In this document: positions 26,501-40,500 of the stretch, in pieces
Numbering within the stretch: position 1 is the stretch's first letter
Layout of the letters: every line of letters starts with the position of its first letter
Translations under genes and position numbers: made by a program
Source of the DNA: Trichoplax sp. H2
Lineage: Eukaryota > Placozoa > Uniplacotomia > Trichoplacea
Direction of reading: 5' to 3'
Length of the DNA: 64,000 bases
Assembly (NCBI GenBank): GCA_003344405.1
Contig: NOWV01000038.1
Span: 372,001 to 436,000, forward strand
The notes under the pieces: generated by a model
What the model was told of the DNA's origin: nothing
Seen by the model: the letters and a program-made list of their open reading frames with translations, nothing else
The model's database searches: none

Positions 26501-28614
26501 CTACACTATTTCTAGAATGGCTGGTAACTTGACGCTTTCATCAATTTCAACTTTGCTACTTTATAAAGAATGAAATGGTGTTCATTAGTCATGAATTCAT
26601 CACCCTGTGACTAAATTAGCCTTACACTAGTGAAGCATACACACAGCATGGTTATACAGGACGTAGAAAAATAATAACTAAAAATGGGGAGAGGAGATAC
26701 GCCATGCCACGCTTTAAGAGAAGGAAGATATCCGGATAATCTGAACTGCCAGACTATCCTGACAGTTTGTATGAGTAGACAGTTAGGAATGATTAAGGGC
26801 TTTGTTTAATGCCAAAATTAATAGTTGTACATGTTTGCTCGTGTCTACCATTACACCTGTTCAGCCTTTGCTTCATTGACTGTTGACACGCTGACTACAA
26901 TATGTATAGTACAGTATATTTTTACTAGGCATTTTGATTCAATGGAATGTCAGGAAAGATACGCCTGTAGTCCCTGCTTTGGCTGATGCATTGTACAAGA
27001 TTGCATACGAATTGCTATAGAAACGTTGTAAAAATCTTTTTATCAAAGATCCAATCTCATCTAGTAGTTCTGTCAATATTCATCTCTATCTTCCTATAGA
27101 AAAACGATCTATCTCTTCGTGCCATCTGACCTAGATCGCTATGAATAATATAGCACTGTCTTTATTTTTTTTTCTACTTTGTTATTCCTTTATAAATCTC
27201 TGCAAATATACCACTCATTGTTGTATCATAATTAATAGAAATACAAGACTAGCTCAACAGTGTTTGCGAACCACATCAATATGCAAGGCCTAATCCAGAG
27301 AAAAGGTTAATACCAAAATAGATGGCGTAAACTCAAAATAGTCAGCATCATACAGACTTTCTACGTTGTCATTATGTATTGTAGACAGCGTACTGCTGTA
27401 TTCTATTCAATATTGAATAGTAGCCGTCTCTTACTTTTGTAGAACGAATGGACTGTAACATATCAACAACAAGCGGCAGAGTTTAAGGGAGATCGACAAA
27501 TTGATATTACAACTAATTTTGCCCGTAATCCTTTATTTACTGCCTAATTTTAACAATAAAAGCTTTGTTCTTTTTGCTACAGGCAGTTTGCCATTTACGC
27601 TATTTGGGTCCATCATGTACAGTTGTACACTTTGTACAGCCGTTACAACCCATATTCTCCACTTAACAAAGACAACTGTTACACATCGCTATGATATTAT
27701 GTTGTTAATTCTTTCTTGATGGTTTAAATGTCCCTGCGAATTACTTCAGGCAAAATTGACGTGATATTCACGCGAGTTGATCTTGATTATGTGCCTCTTT
27801 GCTAGGTACTCTCTAGCCTTAGTCCCGGAAAATGGAAGAGTCCATCGTGTAAATGTACCTTAGAATAATCATAGCGAACTTTGCAGATACTCGTTCAGTA
27901 ATCAGTAGTAGAATGAAATGGATAGTAAGCTATCTTTTGTATACTGATGGACAGTAATATGAAATGTTATTCGTAGTTAAAGGATGACTTTTTATCATTT
28001 ATAAACTGTCTATCTATCATGGTATAAGATTACCGTAAGCGCAAAGGCTATATCTATTTTGCCAACTACCTAGACTGGTCGACTTACTTTGATACAAAAT
28101 GTTTAACAAAATTATATAGTACAATCGAAAATAACAAATTGTTGACGATAAATGAACTGTACTTTACTCACTAATAACTTAATTATTACTACCTAATTTC
28201 ATAGTACTGTACATCATGAATAAAAATACAATAAGTAACATTTTAATATCAGATCATATTATATTATTATTATTATTATACAACAACAACTGATTATCGT
28301 ATTGATCGGATACCTGGGGTTTCTAGGCGTTCCGACGTCATTAAATTGAACCTGTAAATAAGATAGAGTACATAGCATACCCAATTACCCATACATTAAC
28401 CGGATTTGGTACAAAGTACAGTTTAATTTAGCCCAAATTAATTTTAGTGATTGCGTGCCCACTGCGTGCTACATTATTATGATAATCAGCTGTGGTAGTT
28501 TGTCAATAACAAGATTGCGAAATAAGTAGACTATGCATAAATTACTATTAAGGTCAATAATAGGCAAAAAATTAGTACATGTTCTTTTAATATAATTCAC
28601 CGGTATAAGACACC

Positions 28615-29015
28615 CCCACTGAAAATGGACAGGCCCGATTGCTCATCATAATACAGTAAACGTTACTAAAAAATAGTGCACATACTGTACACGGGTGTTT
28701 ACTGTGGGACAGCATAGGTAGAAAATGTACCCTTTAAAAATGAACGGACCTGATTTCTGATCACAATAAGCCTTACTAATATAGTACTAATTAAAAATGA
28801 TCGGATCTGATTTTTCGATCACAAGAAGTGTCACTAATTATGGTGTATACTGCAATGATGTAGTTTTTCTGGACCAGAATAGCAGAAATATTTTAAAATG
28901 AACGGAATCGATCACAATAGCATTACTAATTATGGTAACAGTAAATGCATCCATAGTATTGATTAAAACGAAAGGACCCGACTTCCGACTATAATAAGCG
29001 TTACTTTAGATAATA
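28615..29015. repeat. Degenerate tandem array, five copies of a ~45-60 bp core
   Basis: A core of the form aaaatgaacgga..c.gatttc.gatcacaataag..ttacta recurs at about 28619, 28735, 28792, 28893 and 28963. Spacing is irregular and copies differ by substitutions and small indels. No open frame runs through it. Confidence 0.7.
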
Positions 29016-29367
29016 TAATGTGAAGTAAAAAAGGACAAGCGAAGTATAACGAGCGAGGGGTCGACTAGCTATGCATATGTAAATATGCGATTTATTCTGG
29101 GCGAGCGTAGGCAGGAAATGCACCCACGTTCTGATCCTCCTCATACAGTATCTTGCATTCTCGACTACATTCGAAAAACTTGCTTATCCATGCACTCTTA
29201 CTTTTAGGCTAGCACCTGCAACAGAGTAATGAATAAATTGTAGGCTTTCAGTCTGAAATCTCTATTGCTATAGTAAAGCTAGGAAAAAAATTCTCTGTAG
29301 CATGTATCAGTTACTGTAGAGGCTGCATTAACGGTACACAGGAAGATAACAAAAGTGTACATTATGG

Positions 29368-30045
29368 TGGAAACGTGGATATAGTTGAATTTATTCTTTT
29401 TTTGAACATGTAGTGTAACAATAGTATCAGACGGGAAGATAAAGCTTATGACCATACCTACTTATGCCAAAGTCCGTGTTTCAATATAAATATAAGTAAA
29501 CGTCTAATCTACCTGTAATGGAAATTTTCAGCTTCGAATGTTGCACATGACTCAGTTTTACACTATCATCCAATTTATTATAACTAACTTTGTCACTTTA
29601 GCTTTGCTCCTATATCTATTACAATCTTACAATACTATAACAACTAGACATAGTATTTAGCGCNNNNNNNNNNNNNNNNNNNNTGGAAACGTGGATATAG
29701 TTGAATTTATTCTTTTTGAACATGTAGTGTAACAATAGTATCAGACGGGAAGATAAAGCTTATGACCATACCTACTTATGCCAAAGTCCGTGTTTCAATA
29801 TAAATATAAGTAAACGTCTAATCTACCTGTAATGGAGGGTTACTGATCTTTTATATTTTTGAAAGCTTATACCTAACTATTTCTTGCAAGAATTCGGTGT
29901 TTGCAATTTTCAGCTTCGAATGTTGCACATGACTCAGTTTTACACTATCATCCAATTTATTATAACTAACTTTGTCACTTTAGCTTTGCTCCTATATCTA
30001 TTACAATCTTACAATACTATAACAACTAGACATAGTATTTAGCGC
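29368..30045. repeat. Direct duplication flanking a 20-N assembly gap
   Basis: 29368-29663 and 29684-30045 start with the same bases (tggaaacgtggatatag) and end with the same bases (tagtatttagcgc). They are essentially identical apart from a 2-base length difference in a T run and a block of about 68 bases present only in the second copy (about 29836-29904). The N run at 29664-29683 sits exactly between them, so the two copies are most simply two haplotypes placed side by side. Confidence 0.85.
29664..29683. other. Assembly gap (20 N)
   Basis: Run of 20 unknown bases between the two copies of the duplicated segment. Confidence 1.
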
Positions 30046-31596
30046 GGTATCGAACAAATGCCGCAGCTAATATCGAACATTGTATCTAATAATTAAGTAC
30101 TGTAACAACATTCGTAATCCATGTAATACAGGTATATCCGAATTACAGCATAATCGGATTAATAATATCATCCAAAACTCTCGCCAATCCCGACATTTTA
30201 AAATTTATTTAATGATGACAAAAATATATTTGATCATTGAAAAGAAGTCTGCAAACGCAAAAAGGAAACATGAGCATTTATTATTAATGCATAGAATAAA
30301 TTAAATTAAATTAAATCATACGAATAATTTATCACCGATGCCTTTCCTAGCTGGGTTAACAGCTTTGCAAATAGTTAAAAGCAGGGATGGGTCAAGCATT
30401 AAAACATTTAATATCGGTCTTTATACTCATTTTCAAGATAAGAATATGTTGGCATAGTGATGTTAAATAAAGCTAATTGCCTAATCATTACAGATCAAAG
30501 TTAAATAAACAGGGGAAAAACAACATGATAACAAAAAATGAACATTAATTGCGAAAATAATATTCAGCTTACTTGTGTAACTTAAAAGTCCAATCTTATT
30601 TTCACTTAAATAGATAATAAAATTTTACTAAGGGTCTACTCGTACAACAATTTTACTTAGGAGCGAATCGAAACAGAAGTAAAACTGATTTATTTAGTAA
30701 CGTAATATAAATATATGAGTTACAAAGAGCGATACCGCTTATCGATAAAATAATGAATCAAAAAGATGATAATTCGTAGGGATAATAACGTTCAGTTAAT
30801 TGACAACATAAAACTCGTACTGGAGACTTTTAAGCACTTTATACCATTATTAAATTTTAGTATTGTTGAAGATAAGTTAGATGAAAAATTATAAATAGTT
30901 AATGATAATAAAAGGAATGCCTACTGAAGTAGAAAATCGGCATGGCCTCATATAATTAAGCTATAATATCCTATAGCCATTTTGACAGTGATAATTTGCA
31001 TATTTACGATGTGTAGAATGATATAATTTGTGAAGCATATTTAATTTTTATACAGGTGATACTAGTATTATACATTGCCACTGATAGTAACAGCTTGAGA
31101 TACCGATTCACAAGGAAATAAAAATTTGACCCAATCCTTTCGCATCACGATTTCGTATCAGCTTTATCCTGACAAGGAAAGAATATAGATATTTATATTT
31201 ATAATGACAACAACATAAATTTGTATTAGTACTTAAGCTTTGAGCGCCTTCACTATCAATGACATAAAGGAAGAGATATGTTGAAGAGTAGCTAACAGAA
31301 TCACATAAAATTGCATTACCTTCAACATTCGGTTGGTCTCTTTAATTAGGTGTTGAGTTCGATTAACTAAAAATCATAAATCAACAATACTTAAGTCTAC
31401 TACTAATCAAATATCGTACATACGTGATAGTTAATTTATACTTTCCGTACTTTTATTCAAAAAGGCAGAAGAAAAGTTTTCCCTAAACTCGTTCAATGTC
31501 TAAAATAGTTTTGATACAAATGAAATTTTATTAAAGATTACTTATAATATTTTTATTAATTATCGACTATGACTACTAAAATATACGAATACAACT

Positions 31597-34500
31597 TTAG
31601 CTGTCATTTTTCATTACCTTCACCCGTCTTGCAGCACTATCAATCAATTGTTCCTGGCTTCGAATTTTTCGTTTAAGCGTTGTTACTTCCAAACGAAGGG
31701 AATTATTCTAAAATAATTTTTAGTAATATTTATTACAACGCGCCAGAGCAAGATATGCTGTAATAGATATCATTGACCTAGAATAAAGTAGTTATATATT
31801 TTATAATTCACTACTACACATACACGGCTGTAAAGTTTGTTTATAGTTTCCGATAATTCTGAATTCGAACTATCCGGTGCTGCAATTACGGACATTCGGA
31901 ACGAATCCAAAGTGTGGCTAATAGTACGAAGTTTACTATTTAGCGAGGTCAGTAGTGTTAATCGATCATTTTCTTTGTTAGTATCCTAAATAACATATAA
32001 ATTAACAATTGGCTTAGTAAATGAAGACAGCTTATTCAAGGTTCGATTTTTACAGCCAAACGCTTACCTTTTTCTGGACATCCCATCTTGCTAATACATT
32101 TTCTAAACTTTTTCTACACTCGGCAACCGTGACCTTTAATGTCTCAAGATGTTCAGTCTTTATTACAAATCTTATAGATTTATTTGACAAATCATGATCA
32201 TTTGCTACTTTATTCTCTTCAGAGGATTGCCATGTATACTTTGATGTTTCCGGTAAGTAGGTATTCTTTCCTATTTTACTATCATAATTCTTCCATTGTG
32301 CAGAAACATCGGATTCAGTTAATTTCTGAGATAACTTTTCTCGTAGGATGTTAGATGCATCAAGTCCTTGCTGCAGTTGCTCACTCAAACATCGGATCTC
32401 ATCCAGTATACTGCTTATATTCACGGCTTGATTTTTTTGGGATATCTCATCTTGAAGAATTTTGATACCGGAATCATGCTCTCGTATTGTTGCTATCTTG
32501 TCGTAAATTGCAAGTTCGGATTTCAAGGTCATCAGCAAATATTTTGTTTCTTCTAGTTGTCCCTTAGCCGAATGCAATTCATTCTCACGTCTATTTTTTA
32601 TTCATAATAACAAAGTACATACAATTGCGTGTTATGGTAGTGTAAAACAGAAAATAAAGAAATAGATAGGATGGAAAGGTGTAACTTAAAACAAGTATTG
32701 CAATTATTGAATACAACTAATATCAAATTATAATAATAGAATTAAGCTGAGACTTACGACAATAATGACTCCTCACACATATTTAATCTTTTCGAAAGTT
32801 CATCATTTTCGTTCGACTTTTCCTGAATTATAGCGTCTTTATCACTTAAAAGTGCTTGAAGACTGTTACATTGCTCTTTTTCCATATCTAGCAAATGCAA
32901 TAATTCTGAGTATGATTCTTTAAGTTGCATTAAATCTAGAGAGACTTTAGAATCTTCGGAAGGTATAATCCTAAAATAATATGACCCGGTATCGTTAGGC
33001 AATGGTTCATATGCGTCCACTGTTATAAAATTTACGATATAGATAAATTTACCCTGTATCTGTAGTTCTGCTTGCTTCAAACTTAGTTTGTAAGGATTCT
33101 TTCAGAAGCAACCATTCCTCTAAACGTGCTTTCAGTTGACGGATGCCAACTAGGAAGGAGAAATTGATTGATACAGTCTGTTTGGTGTATTTACGTTGTT
33201 CATGTTCTACAATAGAAGTTGCTGTTTTAATGTTGCGGCCCGGCAAACTATCAGAATTAACTTCCGTAGTTGATAATGGATCCACTTCCAGTTGAAGACA
33301 AGCATCTATTTCACGTTTTAGTGTTATACTAAATTCTTCCAATTCATTTAACCATCCTTGAAACAGTTTAGAATTATCATTGGAGGTATTATTTGGGAAA
33401 CTTTGATCGAATTCTGCTTTATTAACAACTTTCAAAACGTGAAGTTTTGCTTCCAGAGAACATATTTGACTATTTTTATCGCTGTTTTCCTCACGAATTC
33501 TAATAAATAATTAAATAATTATTGTTAACTTTGTTTTTACATAACATTTAAAATTAGAATTGAAATCATTTAGCACCTTCCTAATTCTTGTATTGTTTGC
33601 TGGTGCCGTATCGAAAATTTTCTCAATTCGGAGCGAAGGTACTCTACTTCTTTTTCTTCCCTAGTTGCATTAGTAACTTGAGTATCCGTTTGGATTTGAT
33701 CAGATTGAGAAGGTGAGTGATTGCCTACATCTTTTCGCTCGGTACCTTGTAATTTACGCAGATGTTCAATTTCTCTGACTTTTTCTTCGAGTAGTTTTTT
33801 ATAAATAGTAATCCGCTTATTCATGTCCGATAGCTGCTTTTTTTCATTGTCATCTAATCGGGAGTATGATTTAATATATCAGCAAATATATTACTAAAAA
33901 ACAATGAAAGTTCTTTTTATAACAGAGCTACGCTACTCTATAGATAATGATACCTGATAGTTGTGATGTTCGGCTACCTTCTAAGATAGTTTCATTTTCC
34001 TCCCTTAAAGATTCTATTATCTTGTCACTTTCGATTAGCTGCTGTTTGGCAGCTAGAAAGTCGCGTGAGTGCAATGCAAAAGTACTTTCTTCATTTATTG
34101 CCTTCATTTCGGCAACTTCTAACTGATGTTGCAGTGTATTGCAAAGAGCTTTACTCTTATTCAGCTGTTCATGTACCGTTGACATATCTTCATTAAAAAT
34201 TTTGGCCTGGTTGAGTTGCAATTTAAGGTTTATATTGATTTTTTCACTTTCTAGTAGTTTCGAATTGAGATTAGCAATCTCATTTTTTAGAAAAATTAAA
34301 ATATCATGGTTACTGCCTGATTCGCTTTCGCTAATTTTGGCGTAATTAGATGGCAAGTTGTTTAGCAAAGCTTCCAACTTTTGCATATTAACAAACATTG
34401 CTGATATTTCGTTTTCAACTTGCAAAGGGGTGTTATTCGTTATGGAAGATCCTTTTTCAAAGCTTTCAGGCGAAGATTTACCTAATTGTGATGATTTAGC

Positions 34501-37500
34501 GTACCGTGGTTGCGTAAGAATCTCTCGTAAAGTTCGTAACGAATTTAACTGGCAATTTACGAGGAACTGCAAGTGGTTATCGGTAGATATCGGATCCGCG
34601 TGATCTATGCAATCTTCTGGACTATTAGTAAATGTCTGAGATGATACGCTAATCTAGAAAATAAAATATATTGACCAAAATTTGCAATCATTAAATTTCA
34701 CAGCAATACGCATAACTCTATTCTTGAGGTATTGAATATTAGCCATACGTATCCAAGCAATAATAATCCAATTCAAGAGATTAAAATATAAGGCATTTTT
34801 GGGATTACCTTCTTGCTAGGACTAGAACAAAATTGTGCTATGACCGCTTCTTTTTCTTTGACGAGATTTTCTAAGTCTTTTATTATACCCTGCAAAAAGA
34901 AAGAGCTCAAGCGTAAACTGACAGATTTTTCATTTGATATTTTGGTTTAGACTGTGATTTACTTGGAGAACGTCGCTCTTCTCATGCTCATTCTGTAACT
35001 TTCGGGTAAGCTGGAACCTCAATTCCTACGATTCAGATCGAAAGAATTTTGTATAACTATTTAAGTTTAAACATATAAATGTCAGTTGACTGTTATACTC
35101 CTTACTTCGATTAATGCATCTTTTGCATGGACAGATTCATTAAGAGATTCCATGCTTTTGACTCTAGAATCGAGCGTACTTTTAATATCCATATTTTGCT
35201 GTTGCAGTTCCAATATCTCTTCGCGTAAGCGAGCATCCGATTTTGCTAAATCTTCAATTTTTAAATTGTATGCTTCTTGCTGTTTTTTCAAGTGATCTAT
35301 AGTTAGACTGTGAGATGTAAATATTTAGTGAATAAAACATCGAATTGCTGAAAAGTAAATAACTGTCTTTGCTTAGAAGGTAATTTAAAATTTCATCTAT
35401 GCGTATTACTTTGCCTGAGTTAATGCCGTTATACGGCTCTCTAATTCTCGTCGGAAAGTTTTTACATTAACATTAGCTTCTGCTAATGCCACTTCCTTTT
35501 CTGTCTTATCAACTTCAAATTTCTGGAGAGCGTCGTCCTTATTCTTGGCTATCGTTTCCAGTTGAACCATCCGTTGCTGTAAAACTTTCATTTCGGAATC
35601 TTTCATTGGATTAGTACCACGAACATTCTTGTGATACAAAAGGGAGAAATTTTAATTTATAAGACCACAGTTTTAAAGAGTAACAAATTACAATACCTAA
35701 AGTTTTGTGGAATAAATATATATTGCTTACCTGTAACTTCTTAAATAATCTGTCTTTCTCTAATCCACTTTCTACTAGTTGCTCTATTGTTCGATCCTTT
35801 TCACTTATAATCATTCTTAAGCGAGTAAGCATGAATTCGTTATCCTTGCCGGATGCTTTAGGCATACTTCCCAATGACTTTAAATCCATTGATTTCGAAT
35901 TTAATTCGGTATTTAAACGCTGCATGGCATGATTCTTTTCCTCCTGTAATTTTTTAATTTCCTCAGCCGATTCTTTTAAGAGCATATCTTTCTCCTGTAA
36001 TGTTTGTATCATACGCTGAATAGCCATCTCATGTAGAACACTTGATTTTGTCTGATCGGTTAAAATTTCCTAAAACAATGAATAGTCGATATTTCATCGT
36101 AATTAATAGAAAAACGAAAGCTATTTATTATTTACAGCTATTCTCATATTAATATTATGCAACAGAAAATTCTACTGTAATATTTATACCTCTACTAGCT
36201 GATCTTTTTCAACAAGGCGATTTCTTAATTGTTTTAGTAAATCATAATTCGCTCCTTCTTCTACTGCTTCCCCAAATTCCTCATAAAATATCTATGCAAA
36301 TGTTAACACGAAAATTTTCAAGCAACCCCATTGAATAAGGAAAAAGCAATAGTAGATTGCCAAACAGCTTTAATATAATTCAAGCGATGAATATTTTATT
36401 CTATTGCTATACTATATCTAAATCATCAAAAGTACAGTAAATCCCTGCGATCCGTAAGAGAATATGATAATATAAGCTGTTTACCTTCATAGCATTATCG
36501 CAATTAGCTAAATCTCTGGTGAGTCTTTGAATAACTGCATCTTTTTCTAAAGCAGCCTTTGATGCAAGATCTGCAGCTTCCTAAGAAAAAAACAAATACA
36601 ATATGAATTATAAAATATCAGGTAGACTTTGGTGATACAATTGAAATTATATTTAATTAAGAGCCACTCACATTGTGAACTTTTCCTTGAGAAGCTACTG
36701 TATTTTCAAGCTGCGAGATTATCTTTCCATTATCTTCTTTGACTATCTCTAATCGCTTTTGCTCTTCCTTAAGACAATTAATGCTAGCTTTCAGTTGCGA
36801 TATTAGTCTGTTCTTCTCCGATGCAGAAGTTTTTAATTGGAGGATTTCCGAATCTTTCGCTTCTATAGTGGAATCTTTCCTTCCAAGTTCATTCTATAAT
36901 ACAAATACACTTCGCAGTGATTTATTGATCCATTAACGAACTACAACATAGCATAATGCATATTTACCTGATAAAACATCTCCGTATCACGCAATTTCTT
37001 TTGCAGCTGTTCAGTTATGCTTGGTTTGTCATTACTGACCTAAAGATATAAGTGTTAAATATACAGTATTGCTATGAGATTCTCCGCTAAAAAGACGGTA
37101 GTAGTTTTATTAAGTACAATATTATGAAAACAGCAGCAATAGAACCTTTTCTTTATCCATGGAATCTTCACTGAGGTTTCTGAATGTTGCATCAATTATA
37201 GCCTAGAATACGCAAGATAAAGACTTTCGACTAACACCGTAATACTATGAACAATCTGATCATAAATATAAGGACTAAATATATTCTCGAACTCATTATG
37301 GTACGTTTTATTTGTATTAATTGTACAAAACAGTAATTCAGAATTTTCAAAGCATTATCATAGCATTTGCATGCCTGAAGTAATTGATCTTTATCTCGTA
37401 AACTTCGAGATAAACTTTGAATACGTTTTTCGTTATTCGTTAACTGATGTTGACTGGTTTCACATAAAACCTAGAAATCATTAAAGATGTCATTAAACGC

Positions 37501-40500
37501 GAAATACGATATAGGGCTAGCTTTACGTAAAGTTCAAGTAAGCGACACGTATTAAATTTTTTCATTTAGCGTGTCGAACAAAATTTGCTTTTCTCTTACT
37601 ATGATAATAAAATCACTAAAAAATTAACATACTTTATAATGATCTTCCAGCTGATTATATTTCCTCTGGCTGTTTTCATTTGTTTTATTTGTTTGCTCTT
37701 TAAGATCCTGCCAATACGAAGAATAAGACATCATTTCAATTCGAGTTTCACTTTATATATTTTAATTATAAAATTATTTTCACCTTTATTTGTTGTTCAT
37801 TTTGCTGCATGATATCTAATAGTTGTTGTTCTACTCTCTTTTGGCTTCCAGTCAAATGCTGAAAGTATTACAAGAATGTAACGATATTATTAAATTGCTG
37901 TCAGAAATTGCAATGAAACACTAATACTCTCAGAACTACATCATAAACGGTATTATAAGAGCGAAGGATAGAGAGGTATCATCAAAGATAAAGCGATAGT
38001 TTACCTCGATCTCGTTAACTTTATTTTTTATACTTTCAGATAATCGCTACGAAAAAAGACAGCATTACAACGATTACATACGTAATGTTATTTTGCATAT
38101 CATTAAACCCTAATCTCTAAATTGATTGTCCATACAGCATTGGTTAGTTGTTGTTCATGGAGGTTTGCTTTTAGGTTAGCAATAGTTGTATCTTTATCAC
38201 GGAGAGCAGCATTAAAAGTGCTTTGGCTCTAATGAAGTTATAGGTAGCCGAACAAAGCAATATATACCAGAAGGTAAATGAGTGAGTAAACCTTTAATGG
38301 TAATGCACTGCCTGACTCTGGCGCGAATTATCTGTTACCTTAACATTACGTGCTTGAGTATGTCTCGATATCTCCTTAGTTCTAGCCATAGCCTCGGACA
38401 AAGATTCTATCTTCTCTTTTAAAACATTTACCTACAGTAAAAGGAAAATAATTAGCATTAACATTACATTAATCTACTTTTGACAGTCTCACAATATCTA
38501 CATAAGATAATTTATCAAGGAAAGCAGAAATTAACCTCTACAGATTTCTTTTCTACCCTATCCAAGTACACCTTAACAGTAAAATTATTTAAAAATTATT
38601 CATGGGTTAGAATCTAGGAATAAAGAAAATTGCCCAAATTGAATAGAATAAGGTAAAATTTACTTTTTCGATGGTTTTTTCTGCGCTTTCTAGACTATTT
38701 AGTATTTTCATCTTTGATTCTTGATTTCTAAATAATTTTTGTAATTCCTGAAAAGAAAAAAATTGAATTTTTAGTAACCTTTACAACTAGTTGCAAACCA
38801 TTTCAGATTCTTTAAAACAAATAAACATAATAAAATTCGATATTTTACCTGATCCGATTTTCCATATGCCTCAATCTTGCATAACACGTTGATTAAATTA
38901 TTATCGTAAGCTTCATTTGTAGAGCGCAGCTGTTCTTTTAGGTCCTCTATTTCATTATCTTTATCTTGAATCGTTTTATTTAATACTAGCTTCAGTTTCT
39001 GTATAGAGTATGATAAATAAATTAAAATTTTTTATAACTGCTGATAACGCAGTCTAGTCAAGCTCATCTAAGCAATATAACCTCCGAATTATCTGTTTTT
39101 TCTGATATTTCATTAATTAATTGATCATGATCTTGCTGATGTTGCAATTTCATCGAATTTAAGCGATCAGATAATTCCTTTATTTCTTCTGCTTGTTTAT
39201 TCAGTTGGATTTGCTTATCCTAAACCAAAGACGTTTACAATTTATAAAGCAGTTAGCACATTTTGCTGGTTAATAGACTAAATGAACTCAATCGATATGA
39301 GAATGTATACACTCTACACATTACAGTGTTTGTGGTAAGCTATTAATACAAACGTAATTAAATACCTGCAGTGCATTCTCCTTTATCTGAGCTTCTCTTA
39401 TAAGGTTATTCATCTTAAGGTAAGAAAAATAAGAAATGGTAGAACCTGGCAAAAGAAAAATAAGTATTTCCGTATAAATTTACCGAATCCTTCAAACGCT
39501 TTGTTTCCTTCTCACAATTATCTTTTATCTGTGCAATAAATTGCTCTTTTTCTTCAATAGTTGCCCTTAATTCTTGAATTATGCTGTGTGATTTAGAATA
39601 GATAGAAATATCGAAAATTTAAATATTAGCCGTTACACACTGTGTAAATTGCAGACTCTGTTATTTTTCTATTGCAATAGAACAAACCTTTCTTTTTCAT
39701 GGACATGGCCCATAATATTTGACTAAGGTGTGAAAATTAGATCAAAAATAAATGCATCTCTTCAGTGTAATACATTACTAAACCTTATAGGAGTATGCGT
39801 CATAGTATTGCTATTACAGTACCTTTACAACATCAATTTCCTTCTGTTTATTGTCAGTCATTTTTTGTATACGATCTTGGAGCTGTTCACATTCAGCCTG
39901 GGTACTTTTCTGCAAATGATAAGGTAGCACAATTAAAAGAAATCACACTACAAGTGATGATTAATTTATATCAACGTTGCATACTAGTTCGCCTAGATTG
40001 ATGGCGTAAGAATCCGTGCACATTTGCAGTTCCTGTTATAAGTTCATTAAACAATAATTTTTGATATAATAATTTAGATCGATATTAGTTGAAAAAAATG
40101 CAAGATTATATCATTTAAGTAATATATACCTGTTTCAATTTACGATTTTGATCATTATATGTCTGCTTCATTTCAGAGGTCTTTGCATCGAAACATCTCT
40201 GAAGAGCTGCAGTTTCGGATGCATATTGTGCCTTCAGCTGCAAATTACAAAAAGAAATGAAAATAAAGATGAGTACAAAATCATCCTGTAACCATAATTG
40301 GGTTAGTAATTAACAGTCAATCATTCCTATACTATATATATATTTAATTTCTGAAATATAAAATGAAGGACTAAATAAATTGGTATTTATAATAAAATAT
40401 GAAGGTAGCCTATTACCGCTGCTATTTGTTGTTCGTTGTGATTTGTTAAAGAATCAACTGTTGTTCTAGGATAGGAAAATTCAATACATTTTAGAACGGT

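Larger units (their letters stand above)
23542..31596. other. 8 kb without a recognisable gene
   Basis: Region between the 5' end of glutamine synthetase and the 3' end of the CM1 coiled-coil gene. Open frames (25903-26130, 27501-27719, 30080-30304) are short, low in coding character and lack recognisable domains. It contains CAGTA/TACTG-rich stretches (23940-24310, 24600-24650), a short microsatellite near 26230-26250 (ATA/AAT), a degenerate repeat array at 28615-29015 and a gap-flanked duplication at 29368-30045. A divergently transcribed promoter for glutamine synthetase should lie just above 23541. Confidence 0.5.
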
